A DNA stretch of 11,287 nucleotides from Acidimicrobiaceae bacterium. GTDB lineage: Bacteria > Actinomycetota > Acidimicrobiia > Acidimicrobiales > RAAP-2. The notes under the pieces were generated by a model, which worked only from the letters and a program-made list of their open reading frames with translations, was not told the DNA's origin and made no database searches. This document shows, one piece after another, positions 5,173 through 11,287 of this stretch (position 1 is the first letter of the stretch; each line of letters opens with the position of its first letter). The position numbers and the translations under genes are program-made. The DNA lies in the NCBI GenBank assembly GCA_003151555.1, contig PLXU01000142.1, positions 1,287-12,573 of the forward strand, written 5' to 3'.

Positions 5173-7885
5173 AACTGTGTGGCTGGCGCGAGAGTAGCCC
5201 TTCGACCTCGTTCGCCGGCACGGCCGGGGAGAAGAGGAAGCCCTGACCTAGTTCGCAACCGGGGCCGCGCAGTCGTTCCAGTTGCGCGAGTGTTTCGATC
5301 CCCTCGCCCAGCATGGTCATGTCGAGCTTTTTGCCGAGCGAGATGATGGTTTCGAGCAGGGTGTCGTTGTGCCGACTCTCGTGCGCGGGGCGGACAAAGG
5401 ACTGGTCGATCTTGATGATCCTCGGGTGCAGCAGCACCAGGTAGGAGAGTGAAGAGTACCCGGTACCGAAGTCGTCGAGGGCGAAACCTACACCGCGCTC
5501 CTGGAGTCGCCCTATCACGCTCGCTGTCTCGAGGGCGTCGCGCAACATCACGCTCTCGGTGATTTCAATGATGAGGCGGTCGGGAGAAAGGGCGCTTTTG
5601 GTCAGCGCCTCTTCGACCATGGACACGAGTTTCGGTTCGTGGAACTGGTGGGCCGAGAGGTTGACCGTGACGTAGGGGCGTTGTCCCTCGGCGTTCGTCG
5701 CAGTCCACGTGCTGGCGGCCGCGACCGCTTCGCGCAACGCGAAGGCGCCGAGATCGAAGATGAGGTCGCTCTGCTCGGCGAGCGGGATGAAGACGGTGGG
5801 TGGCACCCAACCTCGCTCGGGGTGCTGCCAACGCATCAGCGCCTCGAAGCCAACGACCTCGTTGGTGCGCAGGTCAACGATGGGTTGGTAGTGCATTGAC
5901 AGTTCGCCGGTCGTCAGGGCGTGGCGCAACTCTTGGACGAGGGCGAAGCGGCTGATGGCCTGTTGATGCATGCTGGGGGTGAAGACCACGTAGTGGCCCT
6001 TGCCCTTGCCCTTGGCTTCGTAGAGGGCCACGTCGGCGTTTTGGACCAATTCAACACCACTCGTGCTCGTTTCATCCCAGTGCACGATGCCGACGCTGGC
6101 GCGTTGTTCGATGCGCGCGCCGGCGACGCTAATCGGTTCGACCAAGGACTCGAGTAGACGCGACGCGAGATGCTCGGCCTCGCCCGGTGACGTCAGACCT
6201 TCGGCCAGGTACATGAATTCGTCGCCCCCAAATCGGCACAGGGTGTCGCTCAATCGGGTCGCCTGTTCGAGACGATGGGCGATCGCGACGAGGAGCTGGT
6301 CGCCAATGAAGTGGCCGTGCATGTCGTTGACGCCCTTGAAGTCGTCGAGGTCGAGCAGCAGCACGGCGCCCCGACCACCGACACGAACGGCCCGGGCAAT
6401 GGCCTGGGCTAGTCGATCATCGAACAGCGCCCGATTGGCCAGTCCCGTGAGCGGGTCGTGCAAGGCCTGATGCGAGAGTTGGATCGACAGTGCGTTCTCT
6501 TCGGTGATGTCACGTTCGGAGATGACGAAATAGAGCGTGTCACCCTTCTCGTCGAGTGCGGGGGAGCGCGAGACCTCCACTACTACGATCCGTCCGTCCT
6601 TGTGCAGGTAGCGCTTGACGTAACGAACCTGGGAGGCTTCGCCCGCCCTCACGCGCCGGTGGGATTCTTCGCTGATGCCCACGTCTTCGGGAAACGTGAA
6701 GGGCGTGGAGTCGTGTCCGATCAGCTCATCCTTGGTTCGGCCAATCATGTCGCAGAACGCGTCGTTGGCCGTGATGACACGGTCGTCGAGATCGGTGACG
6801 ATCATGGGCGCCATATTGTCTTCGAAGCTGAGTCGGAAGCGCTGTTCGGTCTCACTGAGAGCCCGCTCAGTCGCCTGAAGGGTGGCGATAACCTCGTTCG
6901 TCTCGTGTAGCGCCTGCGCGGTGTCGCGCACCGAACTGACGTGCGCGACCACGAACTCGGCCTCGCGCACGATTTCCTCCAGGGCGCGAACCGTTGCTTC
7001 ATCGAAGGCAAAGGCGTCGCGCGAATAGATCGAGAGCACCACCTTTTGCGCACTGGACTGCGACGCGATGGCGACCGATGACCCGAACCCGTACTGTTCG
7101 GCCCGTTCTCGCCAAGGTTCGAACAGGGCGTCAGTGAGCAGGTCGTCCACGACCTGGCTCAACCCGGTGCGTAGCGCCGTGCCACTCGGTCCCAGCCCGA
7201 TATCCTTCGAGCCCAGCCACGACACCATGCCGGTGTAGAGGTAACCGGTTTCGCCCGCCGAGTAGGCGATCGTGACGCCGCCTGCTTCGACGCCGGAGGG
7301 CTCGCCCACCCAGGCGAGCACGAAGTGGCCCTCGTCAACGATTATCTCGCAGAGCCGCTGAAAGTATTCGTCCTGCTCAAAGGCGACCAGGGCCAACTTG
7401 TTCACCTCGGTCAACATTCGGAGCATTCGTTCCTTCACCACTCGCACGGTGATGTCGATGAATGACGAGATGATGCCCATTGCTCCGTCGTCGAGGACAA
7501 CGCGACAGGTGTTGACCGACAGCCATCGACGCGCACGGCCGCGATTCTCGGTGCCCATGATCACGTCGTTGCAGGGTTCGCCCGTGCGCAGCGTCACTTT
7601 GGCCGGTTGCTCGTCGAGCGCGAATGGCGTGCTGTCCTCGCGAACGCTGCCCCATCGCACATCGCTCGACGTGCGGTTGGCCAACTCTTCGCGGGTGGCG
7701 CCCAGAATGAGGACGGCGGCGTCGTTGCAGTCGAGTACCGCCCCCTCGGAGTTTTGCAGCACGATGCCCGCGGCCACGGTGTCGAGAAAGTACTGCGAAT
7801 CGAGCAGCGATTGCAGTTGACTGCGCTGGCCAGGTTCTCGAGTCATTCGATCCGCCAACGGCCTCCCAGTTTCTTGCGAAACCAC
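5159..7885 (-). CDS. PAS-GAF-PAS-GGDEF-EAL c-di-GMP turnover protein
   Basis: The 908-residue protein has no membrane segment, so it should act in the cytoplasm. Order: PAS (about 27-150), GAF-like (about 155-318, with SGTALRTG at 234-241), a helical linker, PAS (about 343-462), GGDEF (about 468-640) and EAL (about 646-900). The cyclase half is complete: DPLTGLANR (477-485), metal Asp in LDLDDFK (D512), RFGGDEF (551-557) and an inhibitory RxxD site (R544-D547) five residues before GGDEF. The phosphodiesterase half is also complete: E681-AL, N742, E774/E777, D804-D805-FGTG, K825, D827, E861 and Q881. It should therefore be able both to make c-di-GMP from GTP and to cleave it, with balance set by the sensor domains. 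The start is a GTG with TACGCT six bases upstream; an ATG at 7846 is the alternative. Confidence 0.95.
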   Translation of the reverse strand: MVSQETGRPLADRMTREPGQRSQLQSLLDSQYFLDTVAAGIVLQNSEGAVLDCNDAAVLILGATREELANRTSSDVRWGSVREDSTPFALDEQPAKVTLRTGEPCNDVIMGTENRGRARRWLSVNTCRVVLDDGAMGIISSFIDITVRVVKERMLRMLTEVNKLALVAFEQDEYFQRLCEIIVDEGHFVLAWVGEPSGVEAGGVTIAYSAGETGYLYTGMVSWLGSKDIGLGPSGTALRTGLSQVVDDLLTDALFEPWRERAEQYGFGSSVAIASQSSAQKVVLSIYSRDAFAFDEATVRALEEIVREAEFVVAHVSSVRDTAQALHETNEVIATLQATERALSETEQRFRLSFEDNMAPMIVTDLDDRVITANDAFCDMIGRTKDELIGHDSTPFTFPEDVGISEESHRRVRAGEASQVRYVKRYLHKDGRIVVVEVSRSPALDEKGDTLYFVISERDITEENALSIQLSHQALHDPLTGLANRALFDDRLAQAIARAVRVGGRGAVLLLDLDDFKGVNDMHGHFIGDQLLVAIAHRLEQATRLSDTLCRFGGDEFMYLAEGLTSPGEAEHLASRLLESLVEPISVAGARIEQRASVGIVHWDETSTSGVELVQNADVALYEAKGKGKGHYVVFTPSMHQQAISRFALVQELRHALTTGELSMHYQPIVDLRTNEVVGFEALMRWQHPERGWVPPTVFIPLAEQSDLIFDLGAFALREAVAAASTWTATNAEGQRPYVTVNLSAHQFHEPKLVSMVEEALTKSALSPDRLIIEITESVMLRDALETASVIGRLQERGVGFALDDFGTGYSSLSYLVLLHPRIIKIDQSFVRPAHESRHNDTLLETIISLGKKLDMTMLGEGIETLAQLERLRGPGCELGQGFLFSPAVPANEVEGLLSRQPHSWPTG

Positions 7886-7891
7886 GATCTC

Positions 7892-7897
7892 AGCGTA
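7892..7897 (-). promoter_or_regulatory. Leaderless -10 hexamer TACGCT for the GGDEF-EAL gene
   Basis: On the minus strand TACGCT (TANNNT) lies exactly six bases before the GTG at 7885, placing the transcript start on the start codon. This supports the GTG over the ATG at 7846. No good -35 is visible; a GC-rich palindrome occupies that position. Confidence 0.5.
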
Positions 7898-7905
7898 ATG
7901 CGCGT

Positions 7906-7917
7906 CCCGCCGGCGGG
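7906..7917. promoter_or_regulatory. 12-bp perfect palindrome CCCGCCGGCGGG in the GGDEF-EAL promoter
   Basis: The palindrome covers about -21 to -32 relative to the predicted transcript start, between the -10 and where a -35 would be. That is the expected site for a repressor or an activator replacing a weak -35. A second palindrome, ACTCGCGAGT (7923-7932), lies just upstream. Both could be chance in GC-rich DNA. Confidence 0.35.
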
Positions 7918-8170
7918 CCGGTACTCGCGAGTGATGAAGTATGTCGCGCGCTCGTCTGGCTCGTTGACGAGACGTGTGACCGTTCTTTGTACGCCTTATT
8001 GCTCCGTCGTTGTCGCGATGTAGTGAGTCGAGTGGGAGACGCGTCGCGGGGATGACATCCGCATTGACAACTTAGAGGAGTGTCTCGAACTCTTCGGGTT
8101 GCGTTGACTCTGGCGCGAGCTTGAGCCCGCCCGTCGACGCTCGATCAGGTGACGCGGTCTCGGTGGCGCT

Positions 8171-8176
8171 TACGAT
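8171..8176 (+). promoter_or_regulatory. Leaderless -10 hexamer TACGAT for the DUF3291 gene
   Basis: TACGAT is followed by exactly six bases and the ATG at 8183. GTGACG (8149-8154) is a fair -35 (TGAC core) at 16-nt spacing. No Shine-Dalgarno precedes the gene. Confidence 0.55.
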
Positions 8177-8182
8177 TGGCTA

Positions 8183-8647
8183 ATGGCGCACCAGCTGGCC
8201 CAGGTCAACATCGCTCGTCTGCGTGCGCCACTCGACTCAGAAGAACTGGCCGGTTTCGTCGCGGCGCTCGATCCCGTCAATGCGTCGGCCGATGGGGCAC
8301 CGGGTTTCGTGTGGCGGCTGCAGACCGACGAGGGCAACGCCACGTCCGTGAAAGCCTTCGCGTGGGAACCCCAGGGGGCGGCGGGCGTCATTGTCAACCT
8401 GAGCGTTTGGGAGTCGATCGAGCAGTTGTCGCACTGGGTCTACGGGCCCCTTCATCGCGCCGTGCTCCTGCAACGTCGCCAGTGGTTTGAGCGGGTGAGC
8501 GACGCTACCACCGCTCTGTGGTGGGTGCCCGCGGGACATATCCCGACCACCCTCGAAGCCGAGTCGCGGGTACGCCACTTACGCCGCCACGGACCAACTC
8601 GCGACGCGTTCAGTTTCAAGGAAAGTTTTCTGGCGCCGAGCGAGTAA
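8183..8647 (+). CDS. DUF3291 domain protein
   Basis: The 154-residue protein fits DUF3291 along its whole length: AQVNIARL at the N-terminus, D30-PVNASAD..PGFVWRLQ (30-47), VNLSVWES (71-78), H84-WVY..H91, WF (101-102), LWWVPAGHIPT (112-122) with E125, and a closing G137-x-x-x-DAFSF (to 145). The length is normal and the gene complete. The family resembles small dimeric alpha+beta barrel (monooxygenase-like) proteins, but no reaction is established, and the conserved His, Trp and Glu are only candidates for an active site. It is cytoplasmic. The ATG is chosen from the leaderless -10 and the match at the N-terminus. It stands alone and converges on the F420-type gene across a 42-bp gap with a hairpin. 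Confidence 0.9.
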   Translation: MAHQLAQVNIARLRAPLDSEELAGFVAALDPVNASADGAPGFVWRLQTDEGNATSVKAFAWEPQGAAGVIVNLSVWESIEQLSHWVYGPLHRAVLLQRRQWFERVSDATTALWWVPAGHIPTTLEAESRVRHLRRHGPTRDAFSFKESFLAPSE

Positions 8648-8664
8648 GGGCACGATGCTAGGAC

Positions 8665-8687
8665 CGGCGTGTTCGTATTCGACGCCG
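8665..8687. terminator. Hairpin between convergent DUF3291 and F420-type genes
   Basis: CGGCGT (8665-8670) and ACGCCG (8682-8687) are perfect complements around an 11-nt loop and fill most of the 42-bp gap. With genes ending on both sides, a bidirectional terminator is the natural reading. No T-tract is present. Confidence 0.45.
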
Positions 8688-8689
8688 CG

Positions 8690-9136
8690 TCAGGAACGCA
8701 CCAACTCCACCACGGGAATGACGCGCGCGGTCTTGGCCTGATACTCGGCGAACCCGGGAAAGCGCTCGGCCTGCGTGGCGTAGATCCGGTCCCGCTCGGC
8801 GCCGGCCAGGGGAGTGGCGGTCGCGTTAAAGGTATTGCCGCCCAGCTCGACGATCACGTCGGGGGTCTTGACGAGGTTGGCGAACCAGTCCGGGTTCGTG
8901 TCGGCCCCGGCCTTGGACGCAAAGACGAAGATCCTCTTGTCCTCATCTAGGTACATCATCGGGTTGACCCGCTCGAGGCCGGATTTCGCGCCCTTGGTGT
9001 GTAACAACAACACGGGAGCGCCCGCGAAATTGCCGCCCACCTTGCCCTCATTCGCTCGGAACTCTTCGATGACGCTCGCGTTCCACGCGTTGGCGGCCTT
9101 CACCGCGTCATCGCCCCCCGCCTGCTCGTCGCTCAC
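8690..9136 (-). CDS. Nitroreductase-family deazaflavin (F420)-dependent oxidoreductase
   Basis: The frame is open far upstream, but the real start is the GTG at 9136-9134: AAGGAG lies 5 nt before it and the family homology begins just after. The 148-residue product shows the Ddn-like pattern: N-x-x-VIEEFRANEGKVGG (19-35), PVLLLHTKGAKSG (41-53), RVNPMMY (56-62), a strand with DEDKRIFVFASKAGAD, NPDWFANL and a Val-rich VIVEL strand. This split-barrel family binds coenzyme F420 and reduces varied substrates (nitro-compounds, quinones); some members only bind the cofactor. The length is normal. It lies 217 bp downstream of the methyltransferase on the same strand with its own possible promoter, so co-transcription is possible but not needed. 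The physiological substrate is unknown. Confidence 0.9.
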   Translation of the reverse strand: MSDEQAGGDDAVKAANAWNASVIEEFRANEGKVGGNFAGAPVLLLHTKGAKSGLERVNPMMYLDEDKRIFVFASKAGADTNPDWFANLVKTPDVIVELGGNTFNATATPLAGAERDRIYATQAERFPGFAEYQAKTARVIPVVELVRS

Positions 9137-9199
9137 GACCGCTCCTTCGTTGTTCGCTACTGCGTTCACGGCCCGGTGACCGAAACGCTCAACTAGTTC

Positions 9200-9229
9200 A
9201 CTGTAGGCGCGACGAGCCGTTTTCGTCCA
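9200..9229 (-). promoter_or_regulatory. Possible promoter of the F420-type gene
   Basis: On the minus strand TGGACG (9229-9224) and TACAGT (9205-9200) are 18 nt apart, matching four of six -35 bases and the TANNNT -10. The transcript would have a leader of roughly 55 nt, which fits a Shine-Dalgarno-led start at 9136. Confidence 0.35.
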
Positions 9230-9353
9230 GCGAGGTCGAGGGCACGATCCAGTCGCGTAATGACGTTTGGCGTCTGAGGTGGACACAAGGTAGTGGCGAG
9301 ATCCAACCAGGTCACTGGCCACTCCCTCGTTGCTCGCATCACGCTGCGCGAGC

Positions 9354-10202
9354 TTAGGTGACGGTCGCCAAAAAGGTGTAGAGCACCGGCAGGGGATAGG
9401 CCGGTTCGCGGCCGTCGCGCGATTGTCCCCCCACGCCGATCCGCAGCCGGTACTGGCCGTCAGCCTCCAGTGGAGCGTCCTGCATACCTCGGGGATCAAA
9501 GCTCATCGCCACGTGCTCTTCGAGGTAGGTCATCGTGAGCCCTGCGCCGGCGGCGGCCATGACGACTTCGCTTAGGCTGTGGGCGAACTGGGTAACGGTC
9601 CACGCGACGTCGGCGTCACGATTGGCGTAGGAACCGGTGCCGCTGTAGACGTGACCACCGTCGAAGGCGTAGGGGAAATCTAGGACCAGGGGTTCGACGC
9701 TGTCGACCATGGTGAGCATCGGATGCAGTTCGACCAGTAGTAGGCGGCCGCCGGGGCGCAGCACCCGCGCGACACCCTTCATCCAGGCGTCGACATCGTC
9801 GATCCAGCACAGCACGCCGATAGTTGAGTAGACGAGGTCGAAGGATTGGTTCAGTTCGTGGGGTAGGTCGCGCGAGTCGGCTTCGATGGCGTTGACTTCG
9901 ACCCCGCACTGTTCGGCCAAGCCCCTCACTCGCTCCAGGGCCGTCGGTGAGAAGTCGACGCTGGTCACGCGCCCCCCCATGCGGGCCAGCGTGATCGAGT
10001 CACAGCCAATGTGACACTGCAGGTGCAACACGTCCAGGCCGTCGACGCCTCGACCCTCGGTCACCCGTTCGAGCGCCGCTTGTTCTTCGGGACCCATCAA
10101 GGTGCCGCCGTCCACCAGGGCGTCCAGGTCGTACATGCGGTCCTGGCCCGTGCCGTGCAGCGCGGCCAGTTGCTCCCAGTGATCGAAGTTCGCGTCTTCC
10201 AC
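9354..10202 (-). CDS. Class I SAM-dependent methyltransferase
   Basis: The 282-residue protein has a Rossmann methyltransferase core. Motif I is DVLHLQCHIGCDS (57-69), whose HxG variant with Gln-Cys-His is common in a broad bacterial subfamily. Motif II Asp is D83 (SVDFS), followed by EADSRDLP (107-114), FDLVYSTIGV (121-130) and VLRPGGRLLLVELHP (147-161). The C-terminal third (FDGGHVYSGTGSY, EEHVAMSF, PLPVLYTFLA) probably forms the substrate lid. It transfers a methyl group from SAM to an unidentified, likely small, substrate in the cytoplasm. The start is a GTG (10202-10200) with TACACT exactly six bases upstream and no ribosome site, so a leaderless mRNA is likely. The family's usual N-terminal W9/M23 region is present, so the start looks complete. 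Confidence 0.92.
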   Translation of the reverse strand: MEDANFDHWEQLAALHGTGQDRMYDLDALVDGGTLMGPEEQAALERVTEGRGVDGLDVLHLQCHIGCDSITLARMGGRVTSVDFSPTALERVRGLAEQCGVEVNAIEADSRDLPHELNQSFDLVYSTIGVLCWIDDVDAWMKGVARVLRPGGRLLLVELHPMLTMVDSVEPLVLDFPYAFDGGHVYSGTGSYANRDADVAWTVTQFAHSLSEVVMAAAGAGLTMTYLEEHVAMSFDPRGMQDAPLEADGQYRLRIGVGGQSRDGREPAYPLPVLYTFLATVT

Positions 10203-10574
10203 GTCTTAAGTGTAGGAACCGCCAACCACGTGGGGCCCAGCGCACCTCGTCTCGGGCGCCGGCCAGTCCAGTCGCGGCTGGCTCCGCCAGCCCTCCACGC
10301 CCCAGTTGTCCGGCGCGACCAAACGGAAAAATTCTGTGGCTGGTGCTCGGGGCCGCGCTCGAAGAGCAGGAGCAAGAGACCAAGACAATGAGCGACAGGG
10401 TGTCGCGGGGTCGAACGGCCAGTTAAGGATAGCGAAGTGCTGGACCGTAGTGGCCCCGGCGCACCCTTGATCAGCGTTGGAGAGCGAGTAACGCTCTGGG
10501 CTCGGCGGCGCTACGTTGGAGATGCGATCAGTCGTGCGAGTCCGTAGGCCAACTGGTCGCAGGGACGAGGCACA
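10203..10574. other. 372-bp region without a convincing gene
   Basis: It lies between the divergent methyltransferase and the small broken plus-strand gene. It holds a perfect 7-bp stem with a 3-nt loop (GGCTGGC 10276-10282, GCCAGCC 10286-10292) and a 6-bp stem AGAGCG/CGCTCT with a 5-nt loop (10481-10497). A minus-strand frame is open from 10592 to 10206. Its last ~45 codons (to 10206) have high third-position GC, but the rest does not, and no family is recognisable. It might be a gene relic. Confidence 0.4.
10209..10214 (-). promoter_or_regulatory. Leaderless -10 hexamer TACACT for the methyltransferase gene
   Basis: Minus-strand TACACT (TANNNT) followed by TAAGAC leads directly into the GTG at 10202. 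No -35 of TTGACA type is seen 16-18 nt upstream. Confidence 0.5.
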
Positions 10575-10782
10575 ATGCACATCGCCCGTCACTACCTAAT
10601 GCGTCACATGCTGGTCCCCGCCCTCGTGCTCGCCGGCGCGGGCCGTTCCATTTCGTCGTGCCCCAGGCACCTACGAGGTGGTCTCCAGTTACCGATCGCT
10701 CGATCGCTGGGTGTCGGTGAGGCCAGGGCGCGACAGCGTGGTGATTTTCGGGCCCTTCGTGTGTTTGCCCTCGTTGCTTTGA
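10575..10782 (+). pseudogene. Small secreted or membrane protein gene, apparently frameshifted
   Basis: The ATG has GAGG 4 nt upstream and opens with a signal-like stretch (MRHMLVPALVLAGAG, residues 9-23) with high third-position GC to about 10645. From about 10648 the coding signal moves to the next frame, which reads PFRRAPGTYEVVSSYRSL and on to a TGA at 10780-10782, with roughly three quarters G/C at third positions. In the original frame this falls to about half. One base too many near 10641-10646 would explain both. The repaired product would be about 68 residues. The end at 10782 also fits, being 18 bp from the convergent gene's stop, whereas the unshifted frame runs into that gene. No family is recognised. 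Sequencing error, programmed shift or real decay are all possible. Confidence 0.45.
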
Positions 10783-10789
10783 ACATCGG

Positions 10790-10825
10790 CGCGAGCGACG
10801 TCAGGTCTCAGAAAGGTCGCTCGCG
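10790..10825. terminator. 10-bp perfect inverted repeat between convergent genes
   Basis: CGCGAGCGAC (10790-10799) and GTCGCTCGCG (10816-10825) pair fully around a 16-nt loop. The repeat spans the stop (10803-10801) and last codons of the minus-strand gene, and lies 8 nt past the plus-strand stop. It is the longest perfect stem I found here, and it fits a bidirectional terminator without a U-tract. Confidence 0.5.
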
Positions 10826-11109
10826 TTACTGAGCGCGCGACTGCGCACGACGGCCCAACACAGCGAGGCCAGCACGACCGCCTCGAGCAACACCGCCAAC
10901 CAGCCCACCACGAAGGCCCGGTGGATCGTTACGAAGATGACGAGCGCCAACTCGAGGGCGACCGCCGCCAGACAGATGACGGCGTAGGGTCCGTACTGAG
11001 TGGCGGCCTGGTGGATGCGCGACGTTGGCTGGGTGTGCGATCGCCAGAAGGCGTCGAGGACCTCGCGCTTCTCGCGACGCGAACAGCTTTGATAGACGTC
11101 TAGCTTCAC
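10801..11109 (-). CDS. Small two-helix membrane protein of unknown function
   Basis: The 102-residue protein has a polar, basic N-terminal region of about 40 residues (two Arg/Lys clusters, one Cys), then helices at about 41-61 and 66-88, and a short polar tail. Both ends should be cytoplasmic, with a very short external loop. I recognise no family. The start is a GTG (11109-11107) with TAACGT exactly six bases upstream and no Shine-Dalgarno, so it joins the leaderless set. A GTG seven bases further upstream opens a different, Arg-rich frame without hydrophobic pattern and is rejected. Confidence 0.72.
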   Translation of the reverse strand: MKLDVYQSCSRREKREVLDAFWRSHTQPTSRIHQAATQYGPYAVICLAAVALELALVIFVTIHRAFVVGWLAVLLEAVVLASLCWAVVRSRALSNASDLSET

Positions 11110-11115
11110 GACGCA

Positions 11116-11121
11116 ACGTTA
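11116..11121 (-). promoter_or_regulatory. Leaderless -10 hexamer TAACGT
   Basis: Minus-strand TAACGT (TANNNT) is followed by TGCGTC and then the GTG at 11109. The upstream AACGTT is also self-complementary, which may be chance. Confidence 0.45.
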
Positions 11122-11224
11122 CCTATCGGATTCGCAATAGCGACCCAACTGGTCAGAAACAATTGGACGATGCTCCTTGAAACGTGGAGCGAACGAGTCG
11201 CGGTGGGAAGAACCTTGGTCGCAC

Positions 11225-11287
11225 CTAGGAGAGAACGCGACGGCGGAAATTATGCAGACCCAGGGACAGGAAGCCTACGCAGAAGGC
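11225..11287 (-). CDS. Possible 3' end of a gene entering from the right edge
   Basis: Twenty codons are open from the window edge to a TAG (11227-11225). They encode a hydrophobic then basic end (VGFLSLGLHNFRRRVLS) that looks like a membrane-helix C-terminus, with mostly G/C third positions. The other two minus frames have stops within this stretch. It is too short for more than a tentative call. Confidence 0.25.
   Translation of the reverse strand, partial: AFCVGFLSLGLHNFRRRVLS

Larger units (their letters stand above)
7886..8182. other. 297-bp divergent intergenic region
   Basis: This gap separates the divergent GGDEF-EAL and DUF3291 genes. It holds a -10 for each, the palindromes at 7906-7917 and 7923-7932, and a 6-bp stem CTCGTC/GACGAG (7951-7956 and 7966-7971). 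TTGACA (8065-8070 region) looks like a -35 but has no matching -10. I see no convincing gene in any frame. Confidence 0.5.

Noticed and set aside
5565..7820. Several antisense and out-of-frame ORFs of 60-150 codons
   Set aside because: All lie inside the GGDEF-EAL gene, whose domains are continuous; these are shadows caused by high GC.
9137..9499. N-terminal 121-codon extension of the F420-type gene
   Set aside because: Homology begins only at the GTG 9136, which has a strong Shine-Dalgarno; the extension has no family match and overlaps the methyltransferase 3' end.
10276..10292. Seven-base stem considered as a terminator or tRNA-like arm
   Set aside because: No gene ends nearby in the right orientation, and no other tRNA arms or conserved T-loop are present.
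10206..10592. Minus-strand 128-codon open frame upstream of the methyltransferase
   Set aside because: Only its last third has coding-like base use, no family is recognisable, and its stop overlaps the methyltransferase -10 region. A relic is possible but not supported.
11170..11287. Plus-strand ATG frame running to the right edge
   Set aside because: No ribosome site or leaderless -10, Arg-rich composition and no domain; the minus-strand reading of the edge looks better.

Overview
The window looks like high-GC actinobacterial (Actinomycetota) chromosome. The evidence is high GC with strong third-position GC in the real genes, a deazaflavin (F420)-type nitroreductase-family gene, a secreted Lipoprotein_15-type protein with a Thr/Lys-rich low-complexity tail, and starts that mix Shine-Dalgarno-led and apparently leaderless genes. 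An Acidimicrobiia-like lineage is possible, but the sequence alone cannot settle this. There are no phage genes, transposases, CRISPR arrays, tRNA or rRNA genes. It reads as a chromosomal housekeeping and accessory stretch of short, mostly single-gene transcription units.

Left part (1-3640, all minus strand): a secreted protein with a C-terminal AKTTTTT heptad repeat, cut by the window edge (1-614). Next come two tandem paralogs of a membrane protein with N-terminal double zinc ribbon, a DUF4190-like three-helix membrane region and an extracytoplasmic C-terminal domain (825-1850 and 2063-3112). Upstream of them lies the decayed front end of a class III nucleotide cyclase with an in-frame stop (3358-3639).

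Middle part: a plus-strand alpha/beta hydrolase (3729-4610) and a small two-helix membrane protein (4740-5060). They face a large minus-strand PAS-GAF-PAS-GGDEF-EAL protein (5159-7885) whose cyclase and phosphodiesterase motifs both look intact.

Right part: a plus-strand DUF3291 protein (8183-8647) converges on an F420-dependent nitroreductase-family protein (8690-9136, minus) that lies downstream of a class I SAM methyltransferase (9354-10202, minus). A small, apparently frameshifted plus-strand gene (10575-10782) converges on a two-helix membrane protein (10801-11109, minus). The right edge may hold the 3' end of another minus-strand gene.

The genes do not form one obvious pathway. The signalling theme is c-di-GMP turnover plus a dead cyclase; the redox and small-molecule theme is the hydrolase, F420 enzyme and methyltransferase. 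The most coherent signal is regulatory. Five of about ten intact starts (4740, 7885, 8183, 10202, 11109) have a TANNNT hexamer exactly six bases before the start codon, the arrangement expected of leaderless mRNAs. Convergent gene pairs are separated by hairpins without U-tracts. I see no strong case for a novel multi-gene defence or biosynthetic system; the tandem zinc-ribbon membrane proteins are the least explained protein-level feature.
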